Notes under the pieces: generated by a model | The model's database searches: none | Told to the model about the DNA's origin: nothing | What the model saw: the letters and a program-made list of their open reading frames with translations, nothing else | NCBI GenBank assembly: GCA_014380985.1 | Contig: JACMIU010000692.1 | Coordinates: 1 to 18,536, forward strand | Length of the DNA stretch: 18,536 nt | Source of the DNA: Armatimonadota bacterium | GTDB taxonomy: Bacteria; Armatimonadota; Armatimonadia; Armatimonadales; Armatimonadaceae | Direction of reading: 5' to 3' | Position numbers and translations under genes: made by a program | Shown: positions 1 to 6,264 of the stretch, one piece after another | How the letters are laid out: each line of letters starts with the position of its first letter | Position numbering within the stretch: the stretch's first letter is position 1

Positions 1-47
1 ACCGGGCGCACAACCGCACGACGCTAACGGAGGGAATGACGCCATGA
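1..47 (+). CDS. possible 3' end of an upstream gene (partial)
   Basis: Two readings are possible for the gene that enters from the left edge. In one frame it stops with TGA at 45-47, giving a 4-bp ATGA overlap with the propeller gene start at 44, an arrangement typical of translationally coupled genes. In another frame it stops at TAA 25-27. The first frame has more G or C in third codon positions, as the other genes here do, so it is slightly preferred. Too little is visible to say anything about function, and it may not be coding at all. Confidence 0.25.
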   Translation, partial: RAHNRTTLTEGMTP

Positions 48-1423
48 CGGGATTTCGTTTCGCGGTATTTGCCGTGTGCGGAACGGCAATTTTCGCCGCG
101 CCGCCGGTAGGACGCGAGGAAACACGCACCGTTTTCACATCCACGCGAACGATAACCGCGATTCACGAGTCACCGGACGGCACGGTTTGGGTCGGCACGT
201 CGGGCGGCGTTCGGCGACGGGATGCGGCAACAGGCGCGTGGCAAACGTTCACCCGCGAACATGGTGTGCCAGCGCACGAGGTTCGCGCCTTTGCCGAGTT
301 GGGCGACCGAACCATTATTGAGTTCGCCGACGGCACGGCGCGATATGCCGGTGGCAAATGGGAAAAATGTCCGGCGATACTCGCCTCCAAGCCAACCCCG
401 TGGGAAGTGCTTTACGCCGAACCGTTCGTCACGCAAAAACCAAGAACATTGCCGAAGGTCGCGGGTGGGCAAATCACCACGTTCTGCGCGGCGGGAAACG
501 GCAGACTTTTCGCGGGGACGCGGCAACAAGGCTTGTTCGTACGCGAACCCGGCGCACAAAACTGGCAAGCCGTTCCCCCCACCGCCCCCGAACCCGCGAA
601 CGCCAACGCGCAAGCCATCACGTTCTTCGGTGGCGCGATGTACGTTTCCACCCTGCGCGACGGTTTGGTTGTGCGTGAGGCATCCGGCGATTGGGCGCAA
701 CTTTTGCCGCCAACGATTTCGAGCGACGCCCCGCGCCAAATGCTTCAATACAAAAACACGCTGTATATCCGGCACGGGAGCGGCGCGGTAGATCGCTTGG
801 GCGGCGAAACGTGGACGAAAAACGTTTGGGCGCGGGAACTGCCGCGCAAGCAGGTTTCCGCGTTCGCCACCGACGGCGAGCGACTTTGGGCGGCGCAGTG
901 GGGTGGCGTCAGTGTTTACGACGGCGCGAAGTGGACGCACTACCTGCGCGAACCCGGCTTGCAAGGCGTTCCCATCACCGCGCTACTGCCGGTTGGCGAC
1001 ACGCTGTATATCGGTACGCAGGGGCGGGGGCTTGCCGAAATGGATACGCGCACGGGGCTGGTGCGCCGGTGGTGGAACGAGGCACACGGCGTATCCGACG
1101 ACTGGATTACCGCGCTCGGCGAAAACAACGGCACGATTTACGCGGGAACGTTTGTCGGCGGGCTTGCCGTTCGCGCCAAAGGCGCGGCGCGATTCACCTT
1201 GGCAACCGGCACGGCGGGTGAAAACGTCACCGATTTATTGCCGGTTGCCGGGGGCGGCGTGGTAGCGACCACGCGCTTCGGAGCGAGGGTAGTGAACGCA
1301 CCGGGCGTCTCGCTTCCCACCATCGTTACCGGGCGCACCGTTGAGGCGCAGTGCGTCGCCCGTTCTCCGAGCGGCGAAACATGGATAGGAACGCGCACCG
1401 GGTTGTACCGCGTCAAACCGTAG
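44..1423 (+). CDS. secreted beta-propeller protein with two-component-regulator-type propeller repeats
   Basis: The 459-residue product starts with a short hydrophobic signal-like segment (residues 4-19, FRFAVFAVCGTAIFAA), so it is probably exported. The rest is a chain of short repeats of the form [LIW]-[YFW]-[VAI]-[GS]-T-x-x-G-[GL]: WVGTSGGV (49-56), LFAGTRQQGL (155-164), MYVSTLRDGL (199-208), LWAAQWGGV (281-289), LYIGTQGRGL (321-330), IYAGTFVGGL (365-374) and WIGTRTGLY (447-455). These match the repeat seen in the periplasmic sensor part of hybrid two-component systems (Reg_prop), built as a beta-propeller. No kinase, transmembrane anchor, GGDEF or DNA-binding domain follows, so this is a stand-alone propeller; ligand and partner cannot be read from sequence. 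The ATG at 44 follows a good ribosome binding site (GGAGGGA, 29-35). Codon use matches the neighbours. Confidence 0.8.
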   Translation: MTGFRFAVFAVCGTAIFAAPPVGREETRTVFTSTRTITAIHESPDGTVWVGTSGGVRRRDAATGAWQTFTREHGVPAHEVRAFAELGDRTIIEFADGTARYAGGKWEKCPAILASKPTPWEVLYAEPFVTQKPRTLPKVAGGQITTFCAAGNGRLFAGTRQQGLFVREPGAQNWQAVPPTAPEPANANAQAITFFGGAMYVSTLRDGLVVREASGDWAQLLPPTISSDAPRQMLQYKNTLYIRHGSGAVDRLGGETWTKNVWARELPRKQVSAFATDGERLWAAQWGGVSVYDGAKWTHYLREPGLQGVPITALLPVGDTLYIGTQGRGLAEMDTRTGLVRRWWNEAHGVSDDWITALGENNGTIYAGTFVGGLAVRAKGAARFTLATGTAGENVTDLLPVAGGGVVATTRFGARVVNAPGVSLPTIVTGRTVEAQCVARSPSGETWIGTRTGLYRVKP

Positions 1424-1433
1424 CCGATTCGGG

Positions 1434-1439
1434 TACACT
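1434..1439 (+). promoter_or_regulatory. candidate -10 element (TACACT) for the aldose epimerase gene
   Basis: TACACT lies 7 nt before the ATG at 1447, the distance expected if transcription starts at or next to the start codon (leaderless mRNA). It is preceded at three bases' distance by CCGATTC (1424-1430). GGTAC (1432-1436) and GTACC (1442-1446) form a small inverted repeat around it. No convincing -35 is seen and no Shine-Dalgarno site fits the gap, which supports the leaderless reading only indirectly. Confidence 0.35.
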
Positions 1440-1446
1440 GCGTACC

Positions 1447-2388
1447 ATGAGCGACAGCGAAATCATTCTTCAGCACGGCGACCTGTACGCCCGCGTTTCC
1501 CCCCACGGTGCGTCTTTGCGCGGACTTTGGCGCGAAAACGCGGACGGCACACACACCGAAATCGTCACCGGCTATTCGGGGGCGGACAACAAAGTCGGCG
1601 GACAGGGCGACGTGCTGATTCCCTTCCCCGGTCGCATCAAAAACGGCACGTATGATTTCGGCGGCGAAACGTTTCAACTGCAACTGACCGACAAAGAGGC
1701 ACCGAACGCGATTCACGGCTTCGTGCGGCAAAAAGAATGGACAATCACGGAGCAAACCGAAAACTCCACGCAGTTTGAAACGGATATTTTGCCGAGCGAC
1801 GCGCCGGGGTATCCGTTCGCCCTTCATATCAAGATTCGCTACTCCATGCGCGAGGATATGCTCGCCTGCTGGTTCGTCATTGAGAACTCTGGGCAGAACG
1901 CCGCACCGGTGGCGGCGGGCTTTCACCCCTACTTCACCGTGGGTGGCGATTTCATTGACGGCGCGGTGTTGACCGTGCCGTTCGATTCGGTGCTGGAGTT
2001 CGACGATAACCTGACGCCGACCGGCAAGGTGTTACCCGTCGCCGAAACTGCGTTTGACTTCCGCAAAGCGCGAACTATTGGTACAACGAGGTTCAACACG
2101 TGCTATCTAAACCCCAACCGCGACGACGATGGTGGAACGCAAATCTGCTTGGAATCGGCGGACGGAGGGCGTAGCATCACCGTGTCCATGCACCCTGTGT
2201 TTGAAGCCGTGGTGCTGTATTCCGGCGACCCGCTCCCCGATGCGCATCGTCGCCGTTCGCTCGCCATCGAACCGATGACCGGCGGGTCGGACGTTTTCAA
2301 CCATCCCGAATGGGGCTTGCGAACCCTCGCGCCGGGCGAACGCTTTAGCGGCGGATGGAGCGTGTGGATTCACGACGACAATTTGTAA
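1447..2388 (+). CDS. aldose 1-epimerase (galactose mutarotase family)
   Basis: The 313-residue protein should interconvert alpha and beta anomers of an aldose such as galactose or glucose, in the cytoplasm. The family hallmarks are in order: PFPGRIKNG (59-67) with the sugar-binding Arg63, NAIHGFVR (87-94) with His90, AGFHPYF (157-163) with the catalytic-acid-type His160, and IEPMTGG (274-280) with Glu275 in the place of the catalytic base. Length is normal for the family. An in-frame start at 1351 would add 32 residues overlapping the propeller gene; ATG 1447 is chosen because it lies just past the previous stop and begins right before the first conserved strand. It sits 23 bp after the propeller gene and 24 bp before an aldo/keto reductase, so the three may form one transcription unit. 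The exact sugar is unknown; the closeness of galactoside-releasing enzymes elsewhere in the window is only suggestive. Confidence 0.9.
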   Translation: MSDSEIILQHGDLYARVSPHGASLRGLWRENADGTHTEIVTGYSGADNKVGGQGDVLIPFPGRIKNGTYDFGGETFQLQLTDKEAPNAIHGFVRQKEWTITEQTENSTQFETDILPSDAPGYPFALHIKIRYSMREDMLACWFVIENSGQNAAPVAAGFHPYFTVGGDFIDGAVLTVPFDSVLEFDDNLTPTGKVLPVAETAFDFRKARTIGTTRFNTCYLNPNRDDDGGTQICLESADGGRSITVSMHPVFEAVVLYSGDPLPDAHRRRSLAIEPMTGGSDVFNHPEWGLRTLAPGERFSGGWSVWIHDDNL

Positions 2389-2412
2389 ACAAAAAAAGAA
2401 AGACAAGAATCT

Positions 2413-3393
2413 ATGAAGTATCGCGCACTGGGCAATAGTGAAGTGCAAGTTTCGGAAATATCGTTCGGTTGCTGGACGATGGGCGGCTTGAACTGGGTGG
2501 ACGGTAGCCCCAACGGCTGGGCGAATGTGGACGAGGACGATATTCTGGCGGGAATCAAAACCGCGATAGATGCCGGAGTCAATCATTTCGACAACGCCGA
2601 TGTGTACGGCAACGGTCGCGCCGAACGCCTTCTCGCCAAAGTCTTCGACCGGATCGGTGTTCGCTCGGAAGATTACATCGTCGCCACGAAATTGGGACAT
2701 TTCAAAGGCACGGCGGGTCATGCGTATGAACCGGCGCATATCCGCCATCAGTGCGAGCAATCGCTGATTAACTTAAAGCGGGACTACATTGACCTGTATT
2801 ATTTCCATCACGGCGATTTCGGCAAAGATGCGGTGTACCTTGATGACGCCGCCGCCACAATGGACGCGCTTGTCGCCGAAGGAAAGGTGCGCCTTAAGGG
2901 ACAGTCGGCGTATTCGTACAACGACTTTGCCCGCGCCGTGCCGGTGGTGCGCCCCACCGCCCTGCAAAGTTGGGCGCACGCTCTCGATGACCAGTTCGTC
3001 AAGCCGGGTTCGCCGCTCGTCGAACTGATGGACAAGCACGGATGCACCTTTGTCGCGTTTTCACCGCTCGCGCAGGGACGATTACTCGATAAGTTCGACC
3101 CGGCGAACCCGCCGCAGTTTGAACCCGGCGACCATCGGTTCGGGAACAACGGGTTCGGCAAAGACGCCATTGAAGCGTTGCAACCGAAACTCGCCCGCCT
3201 CAAAGCGCGGTTCGGGGATTCTGTGGAGGATTTGGCGGCGGTAGCACTCCAATATGTGTTGGCGACGCCGCAAGTCGCCTGCGTGATTCCCGGCTTTCGC
3301 AATGAGCGACAGGCGCGGTGCAACGTGCAGGGCGCAGATCGCTCGATAACAGCGGAAGACGTTGCTTTCGTGCGAGAAGTTTTGCACGGATAA
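2413..3393 (+). CDS. aldo/keto reductase
   Basis: This 326-residue cytoplasmic protein is an NAD(P)H-dependent oxidoreductase of the aldo/keto reductase superfamily. The catalytic tetrad is present: Asp60 and Tyr65 in HFDNADVYGNG, Lys93 in VATKLGH and His132 in DLYYFHH. The cofactor-phosphate and adenine-binding end is seen as PGFRNERQARCNV near residue 300. The N-terminus (MKYRALGNSEVQVSEISFGCWTMGG) is the usual YRxLGxSGLxVSxIxLG start of this family. The start codon follows an AGAAAG site (2397-2402) with 10 nt spacing. It is 24 bp downstream of the aldose epimerase and ends just before a hairpin terminator. Substrate specificity cannot be read off; sugars, sugar-derived ketones and small aldehydes are all possible. 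Confidence 0.9.
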   Translation: MKYRALGNSEVQVSEISFGCWTMGGLNWVDGSPNGWANVDEDDILAGIKTAIDAGVNHFDNADVYGNGRAERLLAKVFDRIGVRSEDYIVATKLGHFKGTAGHAYEPAHIRHQCEQSLINLKRDYIDLYYFHHGDFGKDAVYLDDAAATMDALVAEGKVRLKGQSAYSYNDFARAVPVVRPTALQSWAHALDDQFVKPGSPLVELMDKHGCTFVAFSPLAQGRLLDKFDPANPPQFEPGDHRFGNNGFGKDAIEALQPKLARLKARFGDSVEDLAAVALQYVLATPQVACVIPGFRNERQARCNVQGADRSITAEDVAFVREVLHG

Positions 3394-3399
3394 TGACAG

Positions 3400-3430
3400 A
3401 CGCCTCGGTTTCTGTTGGAAGCCGGGGCGT
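3400..3430. terminator. hairpin between convergent genes
   Basis: A 13-bp stem (3400-3412 with 3418-3430) closed by the loop TGTTG lies between the convergent aldo/keto reductase and anti-sigma genes. Two positions pair as G-U/G-T wobbles on the + transcript. On the + strand it is followed by the T-rich TGTCCTATATTTT, as expected of an intrinsic terminator, although the T run is interrupted. It probably acts in both directions. Confidence 0.65.
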
Positions 3431-3434
3431 TGTC

Positions 3435-3737
3435 CTATATTTTCGGCGCGGAAATCAAGCCGAGAATCTTATCGCGCAGGGTGGCGGGGGCTTGCACCTG
3501 CTCCACCTTCGCCCGAATCGTTCGCAGTAGCGTATCCTCGAAATGAAACTTAGCGAAGCAACCCTTGCACTGCGACAGATGGCTCTGCACCGCTTCGGTT
3601 TCGGGCGCGTCTAATTCGTCGCTCAAATACTCGGTAAGACGCTTCACCGCCGCCTGACACTGATTGTATTCGAGAGGCGCGACCTCTGGTGTATCAACCA
3701 TCGGGGATGGGGCGGGGCGATTGATTTTTCGGGGCAT
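3435..3737 (-). CDS. RsrA-type zinc-binding anti-sigma factor
   Basis: This 100-residue protein carries the zinc-binding anti-sigma signature C27-x25-H53-x3-C57-x2-C60 (HLSQCKGC). The spacing from the first Cys to the His (26), then to the two following Cys (4 and 3), equals that of Streptomyces RsrA (C11, H37, C41, C44), in which the Cys residues form a disulfide on thiol oxidation and release the sigma factor. These three are the only cysteines in the protein. There is no membrane segment, so it acts in the cytoplasm. It follows the ECF sigma gene with a 56-bp gap; that gap is large for a co-transcribed pair and holds its own candidate promoter. The start ATG follows AGAAAG at 8 nt spacing. 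Redox sensing is inferred from family and spacing, not shown. Confidence 0.85.
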   Translation of the reverse strand: MPRKINRPAPSPMVDTPEVAPLEYNQCQAAVKRLTEYLSDELDAPETEAVQSHLSQCKGCFAKFHFEDTLLRTIRAKVEQVQAPATLRDKILGLISAPKI

Positions 3738-3761
3738 GATGTGCGCTTTCTTTTTTACCCT

Positions 3762-3787
3762 AACGGTATTGCGGCGAAACCGGTTCC
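3762..3787 (-). promoter_or_regulatory. candidate ECF-sigma promoter of the anti-sigma gene (GGAAC-N17-CGTT)
   Basis: Reading the minus strand, GGAAC (3787-3783) is followed by 18 bases and then GTT (3764-3762), with C just before GTT. Known SigR/SigH promoters have the form GGAAT-N18-GTT, and GGAAC is the commonest -35 of ECF sigma factors. The element lies wholly inside the 56-bp gap between sigma and anti-sigma genes, about 25 bases before the anti-sigma start codon, leaving room for a short leader with the AGAAAG site. It fits feedback by the sigma factor on its own inhibitor. Confidence 0.45.
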
Positions 3788-3793
3788 CGGTAA

Positions 3794-4360
3794 TTAACGC
3801 TGATTATTGTTCGTGTACGCCCAGATTGCTTTTTGCACTAAACGCCGCCCGCGAGACAGACGCGAACGTACCGTGCCAATCGGAATCTCCAGCATTTCGC
3901 TGATTTCCTGATACGCGAACTCGTTGATGTCAGCGAGAATCACCGTGTCGCGGTACTCGTCGGGCAGGTTGTCAATCGCCTCGCGGATAGCGTCCGCCTC
4001 GACCCGGTTCACGACCTCGGCTTCGGGCGCGGCTCCTATGCCCCGGCTTTGTGCGTCGGACAGGCGATTGTACAGGTAAAAATCTTCGAGCTCGTCGTAG
4101 GAGACGCGCTCCGGTTCGCGGTTCTTCTTGCGATACCCGTTGATATACAGGTTCGTCATGATGCGAAACAGCCACGCCCGCCCGTTCGTGCCGCCCTGAT
4201 ACTGCCCGTAGAACGAGAACGCCCGCACAAACGTATCCTGCACCAAATCTTCGGCGTTGGTTTTGTCGCGGGTCATGCCCAGAGCGGCGCGGTATAGCGC
4301 ATCCAAATGCACCACCATCTCGCGCTCAAATGTTTCCCGCGCCCGGTCTGTTTTATCCAA
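3794..4360 (-). CDS. ECF RNA polymerase sigma factor, SigR/SigH-like
   Basis: The 188-residue protein has sigma region 2 (about residues 15-82: LYRAALGMTRDKTNAEDLVQD, then NGRAWLFRIMTNLYINGYRKK) and region 4 (about 125-178: AIDNLPDEYRDTVILADINE, FAYQEISEMLEIPIGTVRSR, SRGRR). TNAEDLVQDTF, AWLFRIMTNLYINGYRKKNREP and PIGTVRSRLSRGRR closely resemble mycobacterial SigH and streptomycete SigR, which control thiol-oxidative stress genes. It is transcribed just before an RsrA-like anti-sigma gene, as those are. The start is TTG: a start there keeps the FERE(M) segment that aligns with FERD of SigH, whereas the next in-frame ATG (4318) would lose it. The TTG overlaps the end of the phosphorylase gene by 8 bp and has a G-rich site (AGGGGGGA) about 10 nt upstream. 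Target genes are unknown. Confidence 0.9.
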   Translation of the reverse strand: MDKTDRARETFEREMVVHLDALYRAALGMTRDKTNAEDLVQDTFVRAFSFYGQYQGGTNGRAWLFRIMTNLYINGYRKKNREPERVSYDELEDFYLYNRLSDAQSRGIGAAPEAEVVNRVEADAIREAIDNLPDEYRDTVILADINEFAYQEISEMLEIPIGTVRSRLSRGRRLVQKAIWAYTNNNQR

Positions 4361-5183
4361 AAAGAGGCAGTCCCCCCTTCTCGAAACGGGACGACGACAA
4401 TACCGACCGCGCCGGACTTGCCGATGTGTCCGGCATACCCTCGATCATGTGAAGCAGAACGCGGCGCAGGTTGTCCAAGTTCGCGGAAAAAACGGCTAAA
4501 ACCTCGTCGTTGGTGACGGCGGCGTGTTCGTCCAAACCGGCGTCGAAGTCGGTAATCAGCGAGATATTGACGTAAGCGATTTCAAGTTCGCGGGCAAGGT
4601 ACGATTCGGGGTACTGCGTCATGTTAATCACTTCCCAGCCTTGCGACCCGAACCAGCGCGATTCTGATTTTGTGGAAAACCGGGGTCCGTTAATCACTAC
4701 CACGGTTCCGGTTTCATGCACGGTGATGCCCTCGGCGCGGCACGACGCGATGGCGTGTTCGCGCAGAATCGGGCAGTACGGTTCGGCGGCGGAAACGTGC
4801 GTCACAATCGGGCCGTCGTAAAAAGTGTCGGCGCGTCCGGTAGTTCGGTCTACGAACTGATCGCACACCACGAAGTCGCCGGGCTTCACGTGGGATTGAA
4901 GCGAACCGCAAGCGTTGGGCCCGATAATATCCGTCACGCCGAGCGACTTCATCGCCCAAAGATTAGCGCGGTAATTAATTTTGTGCGGAGGAATCGTGTG
5001 ATTTTTCCCGTGGCGCGGCAGGAACGCCACGGTTTTGTCGCCGACGGTCGCCAGCGTAATTGCGTCCGATGGCGCACCATAAGGCGTATCTACCTTTATT
5101 TCGCGGGTTTCACCGGGCAGAAACGAGTAAAAGCCGGATCCGCCAAAGACGCCCACGGTCGCGGAAGGTTTTGAGATATTCAT
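4353..5183 (-). CDS. mtnP: 5'-methylthioadenosine phosphorylase
   Basis: The 276-residue cytoplasmic enzyme should split 5'-methylthioadenosine with phosphate into adenine and 5-methylthioribose 1-phosphate, the first committed step of methionine salvage. Family features are present: GGSGFY (14-19, Ser16), LPRHGKNHTIPPHKINYRAN (Arg57, His58), GPRFSTKSES (166-175), INMTQYPE (Met188, Thr189) and LITDFDAG with Asp212 and Asp214, the acidic pair typical of enzymes that prefer 6-aminopurines. The position of human Thr93 is Asn90 here (NACGSL). Start ATG 5183 has GAAAGG 13 nt upstream. It lies 6 bp after the TPR-like gene and overlaps the sigma gene by 8 bp, so the three look like one operon. No other methionine-salvage gene is visible in the window. 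Inosine-type or broader specificity cannot be excluded from sequence alone. Confidence 0.9.
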   Translation of the reverse strand: MNISKPSATVGVFGGSGFYSFLPGETREIKVDTPYGAPSDAITLATVGDKTVAFLPRHGKNHTIPPHKINYRANLWAMKSLGVTDIIGPNACGSLQSHVKPGDFVVCDQFVDRTTGRADTFYDGPIVTHVSAAEPYCPILREHAIASCRAEGITVHETGTVVVINGPRFSTKSESRWFGSQGWEVINMTQYPESYLARELEIAYVNISLITDFDAGLDEHAAVTNDEVLAVFSANLDNLRRVLLHMIEGMPDTSASPARSVLSSSRFEKGGLPLFG

Positions 5184-5189
5184 AATGGC

Positions 5190-6104
5190 TTAGTTGCCTT
5201 TCACGCTCGCCGATTCCTGCGTTTCGCGCCAGAAAAGCAAGAGTAGATGCCGGTTGGCTTGTCCGTCGCGGGTCGCGTAGGTATTGTTGAGATAGGTTTG
5301 TAGCCGGTCGCGCCACAGTGTCGCCGCTTTCGAGTCGCCTAAGTCGCGGTAGGCAAGTGCGAGAAACGCGGCGTTGAACGGGTCGGAGCGCAATTGTTCG
5401 CTTTCCATCAAAACACGAACCGCCTCCCTGCCACGTCCGGCACGAAAGTAGACTGCGCCGAGCGTGTTGGTATTGTTGGCTAAAGAGTCTTCGTTTCTAT
5501 ACTTTCGTGCCATGCTCACTGCATATTCCGACAACGTGGTCGCTTTTTCCAAGTCTGCCGACTTGGCGAGTTGCGGCATGAGAGTCGTCCGCCACGCTAA
5601 GTTATTCGCGTCCATAGTTGAGATTCTCGCCGCATCGGCAACACGTAAGGCGTTCGTGGTGTAGGCGTGGTACTCACCGATTTTTCCGAGGAGCAGGTCG
5701 GCTTCATGCGGGGGCAGGGAATTGTCCAATTGTAGCGAGCGGTACAAAGCAATTGCGCCGCGTTCGTCCCCCGCCCGAAACCACGCTTCGGCACGCAGAA
5801 AGTCGAGGTTGCGGAAATCGTTACGCCGCAGAAAATCGTCGGAAACCAACGACGCCGCGCTTTGCCACTCCCTCTTTTTTCCGAGCGTCGCCATTTGCTT
5901 GCGGATTGCGAAGGCTTCCCGTTGTTTTGCGAGGGCATCGGCGCGGTCAGCGGACACACGCACCGGACTTTCCAGCCAGTTGGGGGACGTGTTTTGCCCG
6001 GCGCGTTCGCGGATGCCCCAAAGGGCGAACCCGGCGAAAAGTAGCATCGGTACACCGAGTAAGAAAAGTAAACGGGATTTGCTTTCGCGGTCGGTCGGGG
6101 GCAT
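5190..6104 (-). CDS. membrane-anchored TPR-like protein of unknown function
   Basis: The 304-residue product has a short charged N-terminus, one transmembrane segment (about residues 11-29, RLLFLLGVPMLLFAGFALWG) and then an alpha-helical region. Repeat-like pairs such as LRAEAWFRAGDERGAIALYR (103-122), LGAVYFRAGRGREAVRVLM (215-233) and LALAYRDLGDSKAATLWRDR (248-267) follow the tetratricopeptide pattern, so it likely acts as a protein-binding scaffold on the outer face of the membrane. The ATG at 6104 is chosen although the frame stays open for a further 139 codons upstream; those codons run antisense into the SulP gene and lack repeat character, while 6104 has AGAAAG 8 nt ahead. It is the first gene of the mtnP-sigma-anti-sigma unit. 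No specific function is recognised. Confidence 0.75.
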   Translation of the reverse strand: MPPTDRESKSRLLFLLGVPMLLFAGFALWGIRERAGQNTSPNWLESPVRVSADRADALAKQREAFAIRKQMATLGKKREWQSAASLVSDDFLRRNDFRNLDFLRAEAWFRAGDERGAIALYRSLQLDNSLPPHEADLLLGKIGEYHAYTTNALRVADAARISTMDANNLAWRTTLMPQLAKSADLEKATTLSEYAVSMARKYRNEDSLANNTNTLGAVYFRAGRGREAVRVLMESEQLRSDPFNAAFLALAYRDLGDSKAATLWRDRLQTYLNNTYATRDGQANRHLLLLFWRETQESASVKGN

Positions 6105-6264
6105 GACGTGGGCTTTCTGCGGTGAGATAATCACAATATCGTACCCTGAATCGGGAGGAAACACACACACCTGCGGGAACCTTTTCAGACGGTTTAGAGT
6201 AGAATGCAAACAAAACGCCTTTGCATATCGCGGGGTAGCATTACTTAAAGAAAGTATTTTTATT
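6105..6264. promoter_or_regulatory. divergent intergenic region between the TPR operon and the SulP gene
   Basis: These 160 bases must hold two divergent promoters. For the minus strand see the CCGATTC/TACGAT element. For the + strand, TAGAAT (6200-6205) is the best -10-like hexamer, and GGAAC (6176-6180) followed after 18 bases by GTA is a weak ECF-like match. A short CA repeat (6161-6170) has no obvious meaning. No RNA gene or protein-coding stretch is seen. Confidence 0.4.
6138..6154 (-). promoter_or_regulatory. candidate promoter of the TPR-mtnP-sigma operon
   Basis: On the minus strand CCGATTC (6154-6148) is followed after four bases by TACGAT (6143-6138), a good -10 match. Transcription would start near 6131, leaving a leader of roughly 28 nt that contains the AGAAAG site of the TPR gene. 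A second possible -10, GATTAT with an extended TG (6132-6127), lies just downstream. No clear -35 is seen for either. Confidence 0.35.

Noticed and set aside
170..964. 264-codon open frame on the minus strand inside the propeller gene
   Set aside because: It is antisense to a gene with clear repeats and signal peptide, its product is Arg-rich and featureless, and long shadow frames are common at this GC content.
1138..1926. 262-codon minus-strand frame spanning the propeller/epimerase junction
   Set aside because: It crosses two well-supported genes, has no recognisable domain and no ribosome binding site; treated as a composition artefact.
6161..6170. CA dinucleotide run as a phase-variable repeat
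   Set aside because: Only about five CA units in a promoter region, too short to suggest slippage-based switching.
6176..6201. GGAAC-N18-GTA before the SulP gene as an ECF promoter
   Set aside because: The -10 part lacks the C and last T of CGTT/GTT and the nearby TAGAAT is an equally good -10; mentioned only as weak support in the findings.
5722..6264. In-frame upstream extension of the SulP gene
   Set aside because: It lies antisense to the TPR gene, is rich in Arg/Ser without transporter similarity, and ATG 6265 has an AAAGAAAG site and begins right before the conserved SulP N-terminus.
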